A stretch of 64,000 nucleotides of DNA from Marinomonas colpomeniae. GTDB lineage: Bacteria > Pseudomonadota > Gammaproteobacteria > Pseudomonadales > Marinomonadaceae. Under the pieces are notes generated by a model, which did not search any database, was not told where the DNA came from, and worked only from the letters and a program-made list of their open reading frames with translations. The position numbers were made by a program, and so were the translations under genes. The DNA lies in contig NZ_JACYFC010000002.1 of the NCBI RefSeq assembly GCF_014803385.1, positions 434,001 to 498,000 on the forward strand. Reading direction: 5' to 3'. How positions within the stretch are numbered: position 1 is the first letter of the stretch; each line of letters starts with the position of its first letter. This document shows, piece after piece, positions 8,616-16,867 of this stretch.

Positions 8616-8938
8616 CATATCAAGGGTGTCTAAATAGTCTTTCTTTTCGATAGTGATTACTGAGCAATGAAAAGAGAGTAAATGAAGAAGCATCTTCTCT
8701 TTTTGAGTACCAAGGTAACCAGAATAGACTGAGATAAGACATTCTTTTCCATAAAGAAAATCAGCTGTTTCATTAAAGTCATGCACGTTCCCTGCTGTCG
8801 TACTTCTGCTATGAGTTAACTCCTGTTCTTGCTTCATAAATATCGATGTATAACTTTATATATATATACGATTAAAAATTATCATTTTATCTTAATCATA
8901 CTGAAGCAACTTTTTCTAAGAAAAAATAGAGGTGAAGT
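8616..8938. other. Intergenic stretch with left copy of the ~70 bp repeat
   Basis: No gene is supported in this 323 bp. It holds the left copy of the long repeat (8625-8694), followed by a short reading frame at 8682 (MKKHLLFLSTKVTRID) that looks like a decayed signal-peptide start, then very AT-rich DNA with a TATATATATATA run just before the islet's first gene. Confidence 0.5.
8625..8694 (+). repeat. ~70 bp direct repeat, left copy
   Basis: About 70 bp matching 12147-12216 with a constant offset of 3522 bp and roughly ten to fifteen mismatches. The best stretch is CTTTCTTTTCGATAGTGA. In the right copy this sequence is the leader and ribosome site of a lipoprotein gene, so this copy looks like a duplicated leader whose gene has been lost. 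Confidence 0.75.
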
Positions 8939-9703
8939 ATGAAGCAACTAGAAGGAAAGGTAGCGATTATAAGTGGCGGAGCAGGAGGTTGTGGACTTGC
9001 TACATCATTATTGTTTGCTCATGAAGGAGCAAACATAGCCATTCTTGATTTGCCATCAAGTAAAGGAGAAGAGGTCGCTGAGAAAATTCGAAAAGAAGGA
9101 GGAATGGCTGAATTTTTTCCAGTGGATGTATCTGTCTCAGAACAAATAAAGAACGCGGTAAGCAGTATTATTAGTAGGTTCGAAAAAATTGATATATTAA
9201 TGAACCACGCAGGAACATTGCATGCTGGCCCTTTTTTAGAAACGACTGAAGATCAGTGGGATCATGTGATATCTGTAAATGTTAAGAGTATGTTTCTTTT
9301 AACTAAGGCCGTTCTTCCAACAATGCTTAAGTATGGTGGCGGTAACATAATAAACACGTCTTCAATTTCTGCCGTTTCAGGCACTCCTATGGAAGTTTTA
9401 TACTGCACAAGTAAGGCCGCATGCCATATGTTTTCAAGAGCTATTGCTGTCGAATACCGTGATTCTAATATTAGAAGCAATGCTATTTGCCCAGGGTTTA
9501 TTGCCACAGACCATGGCAATAGAGAGATTGAATTACTGGGTAAGTATGGCGTCAATGTCTCAGAACAAGACATTAAAAATATGCAGGGACGACTTTGTCA
9601 GCCAGAAGAGGTCGCTCAGGCTGCACTTTTCTTAGCATCTGATCAATCAAGCTTTGTTAATGGAACGCATTTATTTGTTGATAATGGCTACACTGCGATA
9701 TAA
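8939..9703 (+). CDS. Short-chain dehydrogenase/reductase, islet gene 1
   Basis: Classical SDR oxidoreductase of 254 aa. Visible: glycine motif GGAGGCG at 13-19 (one Cys where Ile is usual), NHAG at 89-92 in place of NNAG, active-site Ser near 142, Tyr155 and Lys159 in YCTSK, and a C-terminal FVDNGYTA end. AGAGGTGAAGT precedes the ATG. It is followed after 17 bp by the FAD oxidase gene, so the pair probably acts in one sugar or polyol oxidation route. It is more AT-rich than the flanking genes. Confidence 0.85.
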   Translation: MKQLEGKVAIISGGAGGCGLATSLLFAHEGANIAILDLPSSKGEEVAEKIRKEGGMAEFFPVDVSVSEQIKNAVSSIISRFEKIDILMNHAGTLHAGPFLETTEDQWDHVISVNVKSMFLLTKAVLPTMLKYGGGNIINTSSISAVSGTPMEVLYCTSKAACHMFSRAIAVEYRDSNIRSNAICPGFIATDHGNREIELLGKYGVNVSEQDIKNMQGRLCQPEEVAQAALFLASDQSSFVNGTHLFVDNGYTAI

Positions 9704-9720
9704 CCAAAAGGAGTAGAAAA

Positions 9721-10971
9721 ATGGAAAACAACAAAATACTAGATCTTGGCGGTCATTGGCGTAATTGGGTTGGTAATCAATCTTGTGTTTCAGGTGCCAA
9801 AGGTATGCCAGAAAGTGAGGCTCAGTTATGCGAAATGGTGCATGAGGCATATCGTCTGGAAATGAAGGTGAGATGTGCTGGGTCAGGACACTCTTTTACC
9901 TCTGTAGTACCAACCAGTGGTTTACTCTTAAGTTTAGCTAAATTCAGTGGCATTACTAATATCGATCAGGAAAAAAAACAAGTTACTGTAAAAGCCGGCA
10001 CCACGATAAATGAGCTGGGTAAGATATTAAAAGAAAATAAATTGTCTATGATAAACCAAGGTGATATTGACACCCAAGCAATTGCTGGAGCTCTAACGAC
10101 AGGAACTCATGGTACTGGATCAAAGCTTGCTAACTTGGCTTCATCCATAAAAGGAATGAAAATTGTTAAAGATAATGGTGAAATCTTAAATATAGATGAA
10201 AGCACCCCTGACTTATTAAGAGCCTCCCGTGTATCAATTGGAAGCTTAGGTGTTATATCTGAGTTAACGTTACAACTTGAGGGTTCATATAATCTAAAAG
10301 AAACAATATGGCGGGAAGATTTTGAATCATGTATGGAAAAGCATGATGAACTTGCCGAAAAATATAGACATTTTGGATTGTTTTGGTGTCCAACTGAAAA
10401 GAGTCGACATTATTATTGTCTACCAGATACGGCTAAAACGTCAGTATCAGGCAATACTAAAGATGTATGTGAAATCAAAGTAATGGATAAGACGGATGAA
10501 TTACCTATAACGAAAGAATTTGAAAAAATTGCATACAGTTCAGAAATATATCCAATTGAATACATTCCAAACTTTCATGAACTGGAATATGCCGTCCCGG
10601 TTAAAAGTGCAAAAGATGCTTTTCGTGAAGTTCGAGATTTAATTCTGAATAAATACCCACATTGCGAATACCCTTTAGAATATAGATTTACTGCTGGAGA
10701 TGACGCATGGCTAAGTCCGTTTTTTGAACAAGATAGCGTTACTATATCTGTATCAGGTGAACCCGGTACAGATTATTGGGGCTTTCTTAAAGATGTAGAT
10801 GTAATTTTAAGAACCTACAAAGCTAGGCCACACTGGGGCAAACTGCACTTTTTAACTTATGATGATGTTACGGAATTATATCCAAAAGCAAATGAATTTA
10901 GAAAACTTCGTCGTGATTTAGACCCTCGTGGAATGTTCTTAAATGATCATTTAGCTGGACTTATAAAATAA
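9721..10971 (+). CDS. FAD-linked sugar-lactone/alditol oxidase family protein
   Basis: Oxidase of the vanillyl-alcohol-oxidase fold, close to D-arabinono-1,4-lactone oxidase, L-gulonolactone oxidase and bacterial alditol oxidase (416 aa, typical). Visible: NWVGN near 15-19, the FAD-binding GSGHSFT at 54-60 whose His57 is the expected covalent FAD site, TTGTHGTG at about 127, and the C-terminal active-site motif HWGK. No signal peptide is seen, so it should be cytoplasmic. It follows the SDR by 17 bp with a GGAG ribosome site and ends in a strong terminator. The exact substrate is unknown. Confidence 0.82.
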   Translation: MENNKILDLGGHWRNWVGNQSCVSGAKGMPESEAQLCEMVHEAYRLEMKVRCAGSGHSFTSVVPTSGLLLSLAKFSGITNIDQEKKQVTVKAGTTINELGKILKENKLSMINQGDIDTQAIAGALTTGTHGTGSKLANLASSIKGMKIVKDNGEILNIDESTPDLLRASRVSIGSLGVISELTLQLEGSYNLKETIWREDFESCMEKHDELAEKYRHFGLFWCPTEKSRHYYCLPDTAKTSVSGNTKDVCEIKVMDKTDELPITKEFEKIAYSSEIYPIEYIPNFHELEYAVPVKSAKDAFREVRDLILNKYPHCEYPLEYRFTAGDDAWLSPFFEQDSVTISVSGEPGTDYWGFLKDVDVILRTYKARPHWGKLHFLTYDDVTELYPKANEFRKLRRDLDPRGMFLNDHLAGLIK

Positions 10972-11000
10972 AGATAGGCCGATTTAATCGGCCTATCTTT
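10970..11000 (+). terminator. Rho-independent terminator after the oxidase gene
   Basis: Arms of 15 bp, AAAGATAGGCCGATT and AATCGGCCTATCTTT, are perfect inverted repeats with one base between them. The left arm overlaps the oxidase stop codon. The right arm ends in TTT followed by CTC, so the U-tract is short. Confidence 0.75.
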
Positions 11001-11044
11001 CTCATAATAATAAACAAGAGGACGACATAGAACCTTCCAGAATT

Positions 11045-11117
11045 ATTAGACCATTGCTTGGATTCAAATAGTAAGTGCATGATTTATTTAATTATGCTCT
11101 GCTTGTAATGGTCTAAT
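11045..11117. repeat. 11 bp inverted repeat upstream of the LuxR-type gene
   Basis: ATTAGACCATT at 11045-11055 and AATGGTCTAAT at 11107-11117 are perfect inverted repeats 51 bp apart, ending 39 bp before the regulator's ATG. Possible paired operator sites for the regulator. Confidence 0.45.
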
Positions 11118-11156
11118 TACTAAAGGTTAAGAAGGTCTCTTCTTAAGCCGTATCGT

Positions 11157-11963
11157 ATGAATAATAAAAGTATTACTTATGTAGCTGCACTAATTGATAG
11201 CCTAGGATTAGATTCCTTTGGAGAGAACTTAAATAAATTAATGCAAAGTGTTATATCCTATGAGATGAGTTGTATGTTTTTCTTCAAATACAACTCCCCT
11301 CCCGTAATGCTATTTGATGGTTACTCAGAAAGTATTTCACGAAAGGCTTTAAGTTCCTATTTAAAGGGTGGTTATCTCTTAGACCCTTTTTATGTTGCTT
11401 GCTCTTCAAACCACCCTCCGGGTGTTTGGAGAATGGAAGATTTAGCACCAGACAGCTTTTTTTCATCTGAATTTATAGTATCTAAAGATATTCATCCTTG
11501 TGTCTCTTGTGAAAACAATCTTTTAGTTGAAGAGATCGGCCTTATAAGCCCAATAACAACAGAAGCGTCTATCGTTTTTTCAATGATGAGGACTCAGGGA
11601 AGTGAAGCTTTTCATTCCTCTGAAATTGGGAGGATTAATGAGATTTTTTCAATTATAAACAGTTTGATTAAACGGCATGTCGATCTTATTTTGTCATCAA
11701 AAAAATCTTTAAATTTAAAAATAGAAGACGATATTGAAGATCAATTCATAGATTTTTTTAATAAAAAAATAACACCTACTCAAAGTCAAATTGCTAAGCT
11801 GATATTAAGAGGGCATAGTGTTAAATCGATAGCCTACCTTTTAAAAATAAAAGAAAGTACAGTAAAATTACATAAATCAAATATTTATAATCGACTCGAC
11901 ATTTTAAATCAAGCAGATTTATTCAGAATGTTCATCGACTTTTTATCTAAAAAAATAAGCTAA
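11157..11963 (+). CDS. LuxR-family transcriptional regulator, islet gene 3
   Basis: Regulator of 268 aa with a C-terminal LuxR-type helix-turn-helix at about 200-262 (ITPTQSQIAKLILRG, then IKESTVKLHKSNIY). The N-terminal half carries YLLDPFY near 79-85 and a D-F-SE pattern seen in a group of LuxR regulators with a PAS/GAF-like sensor, not the acyl-homoserine-lactone domain. No convincing ribosome site precedes the ATG. It is strongly AT-rich, suggesting acquisition. It lies downstream of the SDR-oxidase pair behind a terminator and probably controls them. Confidence 0.82.
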   Translation: MNNKSITYVAALIDSLGLDSFGENLNKLMQSVISYEMSCMFFFKYNSPPVMLFDGYSESISRKALSSYLKGGYLLDPFYVACSSNHPPGVWRMEDLAPDSFFSSEFIVSKDIHPCVSCENNLLVEEIGLISPITTEASIVFSMMRTQGSEAFHSSEIGRINEIFSIINSLIKRHVDLILSSKKSLNLKIEDDIEDQFIDFFNKKITPTQSQIAKLILRGHSVKSIAYLLKIKESTVKLHKSNIYNRLDILNQADLFRMFIDFLSKKIS

Positions 11964-12146
11964 TTCCGAACTCAAACCGATCTATTCTTGTGGTAGCCTA
12001 AATTCAGATAATAAGTCCGACACTACAAAAGAGTTGTAGAAAAAGCCAACTTCTGAATTTGGAAGAAAAACGATTGAGCTTCAAACAGACACACTCTCAT
12101 ACACTCAAACTAAACCGAAGCGTACATTTACCATTCTAAGGCTTAG

Positions 12147-12216
12147 AGTGTTTAAATTGTCTTTCTTTTCGATAGTGAATACTGAACAATGAGGGGAGAG
12201 TAAATGGAGAGTCATC
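12147..12216 (+). repeat. ~70 bp direct repeat, right copy
   Basis: Right copy of the repeat at 8625-8694. It forms the leader and ribosome site (GGAGAG) of the lipoprotein gene that begins immediately after it. Confidence 0.75.
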
Positions 12217-12726
12217 ATGTTATTTAAAAGTATATTTGCGGTTGTATTGACCTTATTATTATCGGCTTGCAGTACGGTATCGAAACCTCAGCAAGTCAGC
12301 TTTACTTTGTATCACGCATGGTATGAAGGGGGGAAAGTTGGTTACATCATAACGGATGTTTCTCATCAAGATGCCGCTAAAGAGATGAATGCCAACTACG
12401 CACCGCGTTTGCGTGATGCTGTGCCGCGTTACCCAAAACCACCGCAAGTAAAAACCGTTTTAGAGCGTGTTTATGGTTTTCCGAACAAAGAGCAAAAAAA
12501 CAATGTCTTTGCATCTGCACCGTCACCAGCCGGCTACTTAAGTGAAGATAGACGTTATTCACCACTTTGGATTATGTACATAGTGAAGTGGGTTGATCCA
12601 AATCAAGCACAGGAGTTGACTTCTGAGGAAGCAATATTCGTTGCAGAAGGTGAAGGGCTAATAACCATTGAGCGTACCGACATTGTCATTAATTGTCCTG
12701 TTGTACCTTTTCCTGTTAGTGGCTAA
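12217..12726 (+). CDS. Hypothetical lipoprotein
   Basis: Exported protein of 169 aa with a clear lipoprotein signal: hydrophobic residues 7-16 and lipobox LSAC with the cysteine at about 18. The mature domain begins SFTLYHAWYEGGKVGYIITD and contains repeated aromatic residues. I do not recognise a named function. GGAGAG stands shortly before the ATG, inside the right copy of the 70 bp repeat. It is the first gene to the right of the AT-rich islet and converges with the CNNM-type gene. Confidence 0.75.
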   Translation: MLFKSIFAVVLTLLLSACSTVSKPQQVSFTLYHAWYEGGKVGYIITDVSHQDAAKEMNANYAPRLRDAVPRYPKPPQVKTVLERVYGFPNKEQKNNVFASAPSPAGYLSEDRRYSPLWIMYIVKWVDPNQAQELTSEEAIFVAEGEGLITIERTDIVINCPVVPFPVSG

Positions 12727-12826
12727 GTAATCTAGAATGTGTTGAGGTGTCCCCTCGACACATTCACCAGTTGGCGTGCAATAATAGGAGAGACCTAAAG
12801 CACATTTGTAAACAGAATTTAGCGAT

Positions 12827-13885
12827 TTACATAACTGTTTTTACATGTTTTTTATCCGTTGATTGTTCTGTAGATGACATGCCTTTCAATAATAATCCAA
12901 AGATATCTCCACCTGTAATGATGCGTTTTTCCTCTCCCCAAATCAGCAAAACATCATGCTCAATATCGCCATCAAAGTTCTTATCTGTAGAGGTGTTCAG
13001 CTTCATTTTTAACATGGCATCATTTAATGCAGTGGTACCTTCTTTAATAACCACAGGGCGATGACAATAGCTGTAAGGGTCAAAGTTATCTTTTTGATAT
13101 ATGGCAGCACGTGAAAAGCCGTCTGCATCTAAAGCAAGTAAAGGCTCACCTTTAAGGTCAGTTAATATTACCCAGCTGTAATTCGTTTTGTTGATTAACG
13201 TAAGAAAAGGATCGTCGGGTGTTTGAGTTAACTCTGGAATAATTGGCAAGTCTAATTTGGTTGGTAAAGAAATGATTGATTGTGGATCAATCAACTCACC
13301 CTCTTGAGCTACTTGTATTTCATCAAGTGCAAAAAAATTTAATGCACCAATGCCTTCTACTGCATTTAAATCGGCATCTTCAGCCGTTATATGCTGACGA
13401 ATAATATTGCGAAGCTCTTTTTCTTCAAGATAAGTTATACCTTCTTTTCCTAACCAAGCATCAAGGATTAACGCTGTCGGTTTTGCAACTGGATAAAAAA
13501 GAATTTGATAAAAACGAATGATAGGAGATAGCAGACTTCCCATTTTCAATGCGTTTCTTGAAAAGTATGCCTGAGGTGTAATTTCACCGATGACAGTAAT
13601 TGCAATGGTTGAAAACAGAAATGCACCTAATCCGGTCAGTACCGAATCAGATAACATTGTTAATAAAACGTTAATTCCAACATTTCCCCATAAGATAGTT
13701 GCTAACAAAAAATTAGAGTCATTACGTAGTTTTAATACAGTTTTTGCTGCTTTGTTTCCTTTCTTCGCCTCAACATCTAGGTGAAGTCTGCTGATCGAAA
13801 AAAAAGCAAGATTAAGGCCTGAAAAAATGGCCGACTGTGAAATGCAAAGTGCAATGGCGCACCAAGTGATAATATCCGTTGTCAT
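12827..13885 (-). CDS. CNNM/CorC-type membrane protein (DUF21)
   Basis: Integral membrane protein of 352 aa. About three to four hydrophobic segments lie within residues 1-150 and include GEITPQAYF, the hallmark Pro-containing stretch of the DUF21/CNNM domain of CorC, YhdP and CNNM proteins linked to magnesium or cobalt efflux. The rest is cytoplasmic and sits where a CBS pair is usual, but I cannot confirm an intact pair, and the CorC_HlyC C-terminal domain is absent or reduced. It stands alone, convergent with the lipoprotein gene. Confidence 0.78.
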   Translation of the reverse strand: MTTDIITWCAIALCISQSAIFSGLNLAFFSISRLHLDVEAKKGNKAAKTVLKLRNDSNFLLATILWGNVGINVLLTMLSDSVLTGLGAFLFSTIAITVIGEITPQAYFSRNALKMGSLLSPIIRFYQILFYPVAKPTALILDAWLGKEGITYLEEKELRNIIRQHITAEDADLNAVEGIGALNFFALDEIQVAQEGELIDPQSIISLPTKLDLPIIPELTQTPDDPFLTLINKTNYSWVILTDLKGEPLLALDADGFSRAAIYQKDNFDPYSYCHRPVVIKEGTTALNDAMLKMKLNTSTDKNFDGDIEHDVLLIWGEEKRIITGGDIFGLLLKGMSSTEQSTDKKHVKTVM

Positions 13886-14010
13886 GTTATTACCTGATCG
13901 TTTATCTTAGATGTTCAATGCTTTATGCAAAGTCTTTCTTAATAGCTGAAATTTAAGGAAATGTTTTTATGAAGAAATTATACTCTGGAAAACTATATAA
14001 AGGGGGGGTT

Positions 14011-14106
14011 ATGTCAGACTACTTTGCAGCGATTAAATGGACGCATTTCTTAGATAAGAAATACAGCCGTGTTCGCAGCCTTTGTAAGGGGTTACAGATT
14101 GAGTAA
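14011..14106 (+). pseudogene. Truncated duplicate of the osmC-like gene
   Basis: A 31-codon reading frame begins MSDYFAAIKWT and continues FLDKKYSR, almost identical to the start of the intact OsmC-family gene at 20531 except that five codons (RGSQK region) are missing. After the SR the match is lost and a stop follows. The upstream GGGGGGG ribosome-like run is intact. It is best read as a decayed 5' fragment of a duplicated gene. Confidence 0.75.
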
Positions 14107-14153
14107 AAGGTACATCGGGAGCGCTATTATGACTGATATTAGTCTTGGCTTTT

Positions 14154-14312
14154 TCATATCTTACTTGTACTTTTGGTGTTGAGGGTTCTAATAAGGTAAT
14201 CGTTTTCATCTACTTCGATTAAAGTAATCGCAAAACGTTCTGCCATCCTGTTTGCCGTACCACGACCTTTAATAGGTTGGATAATCTGATTGTTATCAAT
14301 AAAAATAGACAT
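14154..14312 (-). CDS. Small hypothetical protein
   Basis: Possible 52 aa protein starting MSIFIDNNQII and ending in a charged tail. A GGTGG stretch eight bases before the ATG could serve as ribosome site. I recognise no family. It may instead be the remnant of a longer gene, because it lies in the same decayed region as the osmC fragment. A longer in-frame start at 14375 would run through a hairpin and is less likely. Confidence 0.3.
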   Translation of the reverse strand: MSIFIDNNQIIQPIKGRGTANRMAERFAITLIEVDENDYLIRTLNTKSTSKI

Positions 14313-14313
14313 A

Positions 14314-14360
14314 AAAGCCACCAAGTTAACTATATTTATATACAGCTCTTTGGTGGCTTT
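14314..14360. repeat. 11 bp inverted repeat (hairpin) downstream of the chemoreceptor gene
   Basis: AAAGCCACCAA at 14314-14324 and TTGGTGGCTTT at 14350-14360 are perfect inverted repeats separated by 25 bp. Located between the end of the leftward double-PAS chemoreceptor gene and the small frame, it may act as that gene's terminator, though the loop is long. Confidence 0.45.
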
Positions 14361-14447
14361 ATTGCAATAAATCAATGCGTTATTTAGCCCAGAGTGTTAT
14401 TTTCTAAGCCCGATTATAGAGCTTAGCTCTGGATTGAACATAGAGTA

Positions 14448-15746
14448 TTAGTGAATCAGTTTACTTACCGTTGTAGAAACGTGTTCAGCGCCTTTTTGTA
14501 TTTGACCGATAATACTAGACGCTTCAGTGATTAGCTGAGCGTTTTCAATAGAGCGTTCATTTACATTATCCATACTTAATTTTGCTTGGCGAGTTAGGGC
14601 ACTGTTTTTGACCACCATGTCTTCAATTTCGATTGTTGAAGTACTTGTTCGAGAAGCTAGCGTTCTTACTTCGTCGGCAACGACGGCAAATCCCCTGCCA
14701 TACTCTCCTGCTCGTGCAGCTTCAATTGCAGCATTTAAAGCAAGTAAGTTTGTTTGGTCCGCAATAGAACCAATTGAGGTGACAATTTTAGCAATATTCT
14801 CCGACTGAATATTTAACTGCTCAATCAAGTCCGTAGATACTTTAACTTCTACCGTTATTTGATTTGAGGTTTCGACGGTTTTTCGTAAAATCTGTGCTCC
14901 ATTTTTAGAGGCTTGTGCTGTTTCAATAGAGGTCGCATGTGCGATCTCTGCAGCGTCTTGAATCGCTTTTTGTTCGTTAATCCGTTCTGTAATATTTGCG
15001 GCTACTTTTAGAATTTTTACGACACGGCCTTTGTCATCAAATATTGGGTTGTAGCTGGCTTCTAACCAAACAGTTTTACCTTGTTTGTTTAATCGCTCAA
15101 ATTGGCCTGTTATGAATTGGCCTCGTTCTAAGTCTTTCCAGAAGTTTGGGTTTTGTTTATAAAAGTCATCGGTACAAAATTTACGGTGATGTTGGCCAAT
15201 AATTTCATTCAGAGAATAGCCGACAGTTAATAAAAAATTGTTGTTTGCACTGATTATTGTGCCATCAGGATAAAACTCTATAGTTGCAGAAGAGCGGTCA
15301 ATGGCGTTGTAAGTAGCAACTTGTCTATCAGATGTTTCTTTCGCAGTAGTGACATCTGATGCAATTTTGACGACTTTAACTACCTTGCCATCAATCTCTA
15401 CAGGAAAATAGGTTGCTTCTAACCATAAGTCAGAACCGTCTTTTCGTTGACGTAAAAAAGTACCTTGTTGGCTTTTCCCTGAAGCTAATTGCGGCCAAAA
15501 GTTTTTATATTCAGCGCTCTGGGCTACTTCATCAGGGCAAAAAATAACATGCTTCTTTCCTATTACTTCTTCTAGTGAATAACCTGCGGCACCTAAAAAG
15601 TGTTTATTTGCTTCTAATATAGTGCCATCAGGAAGAAAGCTTATAGTTGCGCAGAATTTACTCATAGCATTAATAAATGCGCTATTTTGAATAGCTGCTA
15701 TTTGAGTTTCTGCGTTTTCCGTTCGTGCTTGTTTTTTAAAGAACAT
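14448..15746 (-). CDS. Cytoplasmic double-PAS methyl-accepting chemotaxis protein (BdlA-like)
   Basis: Soluble chemoreceptor of 432 aa with no transmembrane segment. Two similar PAS domains at about 30-135 and 150-258 each end in a [16 protein letters not shown] strand. They are followed by a shortened signalling domain containing [21 protein letters not shown] near 335-355. This architecture and length match BdlA, the biofilm-dispersion receptor of Pseudomonas aeruginosa, and the Aer-2/PAS-MCP group. The neighbouring MHYT kinase and HD-GYP genes, also c-di-GMP-related, fit a role in sensing and dispersal. Ligand (haem, FAD or other) is not evident. Confidence 0.85.
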   Translation of the reverse strand: MFFKKQARTENAETQIAAIQNSAFINAMSKFCATISFLPDGTILEANKHFLGAAGYSLEEVIGKKHVIFCPDEVAQSAEYKNFWPQLASGKSQQGTFLRQRKDGSDLWLEATYFPVEIDGKVVKVVKIASDVTTAKETSDRQVATYNAIDRSSATIEFYPDGTIISANNNFLLTVGYSLNEIIGQHHRKFCTDDFYKQNPNFWKDLERGQFITGQFERLNKQGKTVWLEASYNPIFDDKGRVVKILKVAANITERINEQKAIQDAAEIAHATSIETAQASKNGAQILRKTVETSNQITVEVKVSTDLIEQLNIQSENIAKIVTSIGSIADQTNLLALNAAIEAARAGEYGRGFAVVADEVRTLASRTSTSTIEIEDMVVKNSALTRQAKLSMDNVNERSIENAQLITEASSIIGQIQKGAEHVSTTVSKLIH

Positions 15747-15871
15747 GTTAAACTACCATTATTTAATTTTAAGTTATTTAGTGTCGCTATAAACTAAAAC
15801 GACCACCTTAAAGATTTAGAAGTCGATCATTTCAAGGTTATACGTTATTAACGTTTCTATTAGATTGATTA

Positions 15872-16867
15872 TTAGTTAATTTCTGAAAATTCGTCTTTAA
15901 TTTTTAATAGTTTAGGAAGTGTTTTTTGTAACAGAGGTGGAAGCTCTGGATCAAAATGCTTTCCAGATTGTTCGAAGATGTAGTTGATTGCTTCATCAGT
16001 TGACCACGCTTTTTTATAAGGCCGTTCGCTAGTTAATGCATCAAATACATCCGCCACGGCAATCAATTGACCTTCTATTGGGATATCGTCTTTGGCTAAT
16101 CCGTTTGGATAACCTGATCCGTCCCATTTTTCATGATGTGTCAGCGCCATAGTTCGGGCCAGTTCAATAAGGTGTGAGCGAGGGTTAGATAAAATTTCAG
16201 CACCAATCTCAACATGAGTTTTCATTACTTCATATTCTTCAGCCGTTAGCTTGCCTGGTTTCAATAAAATATTGTCCGCTATACCTATTTTACCAATATC
16301 ATGCATTGGCGCGGCCATCATTAAATCATCGGCGTAATCTTCTGGAAAACCATAAGCGATCGCTAACTCACGGGTATAGCGACTCATACGCTGTACGTGC
16401 ATGCCCGTTTCGTTGTCTTTGTATTCTGCTGCGCGGCCTAGTCTTTGGATTAGGTCCAAATGAGTCTGATGCAGGCTTGCAACACTGGTTAAAGATAAGT
16501 GGTTTTTTACGCGAGCAAGAACAATAGCAGGAACAACCGGCTTGGTAATGTAATCGACAGCGCCTATTTCAAAGCCTTTTTCTTCGTCTCCTGCGTCACG
16601 TAGAGCAGTGACAAAAATGACAGGTATTTCTTTTGTTGCAGGGTTCTGTTTCAGCTTCTGGCAAACTTCTATACCAGTCATATTCGGCATCATCACGTCG
16701 AGTAAAATAAGATCGGTTTCTTCTTTTTCAACAAGCTCTAAAGCTGCTTGACCTGATTTAGCAAATGACAGAGTGTAATGATCTTGTAGAATATGACGCA
16801 AAATTCTTAGGTTAGTTGGCTCGTCGTCTACAAGTAAAATTCGTGCTGATGTTTTTTTTTGGATCAT
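15872..16867 (-). CDS. Response regulator with HD-GYP phosphodiesterase domain
   Basis: Cytoplasmic response regulator of 331 aa. The receiver domain spans 1-125 with phospho-acceptor Asp57 in LILLDVMMP. An HD-GYP domain follows, with the HD pair at 189-190 (MHDIGKIG) and HHEKWDGSGYP at 244-254, so catalytic and metal residues are present for c-di-GMP hydrolysis. I use the ATG at 16867, forming TGATG with the kinase stop; a GTG three bases earlier would give a GTGA overlap. Tight coupling to the hybrid kinase marks the two as cognate partners. Confidence 0.92.
   Translation of the reverse strand: MIQKKTSARILLVDDEPTNLRILRHILQDHYTLSFAKSGQAALELVEKEETDLILLDVMMPNMTGIEVCQKLKQNPATKEIPVIFVTALRDAGDEEKGFEIGAVDYITKPVVPAIVLARVKNHLSLTSVASLHQTHLDLIQRLGRAAEYKDNETGMHVQRMSRYTRELAIAYGFPEDYADDLMMAAPMHDIGKIGIADNILLKPGKLTAEEYEVMKTHVEIGAEILSNPRSHLIELARTMALTHHEKWDGSGYPNGLAKDDIPIEGQLIAVADVFDALTSERPYKKAWSTDEAINYIFEQSGKHFDPELPPLLQKTLPKLLKIKDEFSEIN

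Noticed and set aside
8463..8837. 124-codon minus-strand frame overlapping the 3' end of the LysR gene
   Set aside because: No ribosome site, antisense to a real gene for about 150 bp, runs through the left copy of the repeat, and its translation resembles no family.
10970..11000. Operator instead of terminator for the 15 bp repeat after the oxidase gene
   Set aside because: Its position right on the stop codon and compact stem fit termination better, although the U-tract is short.
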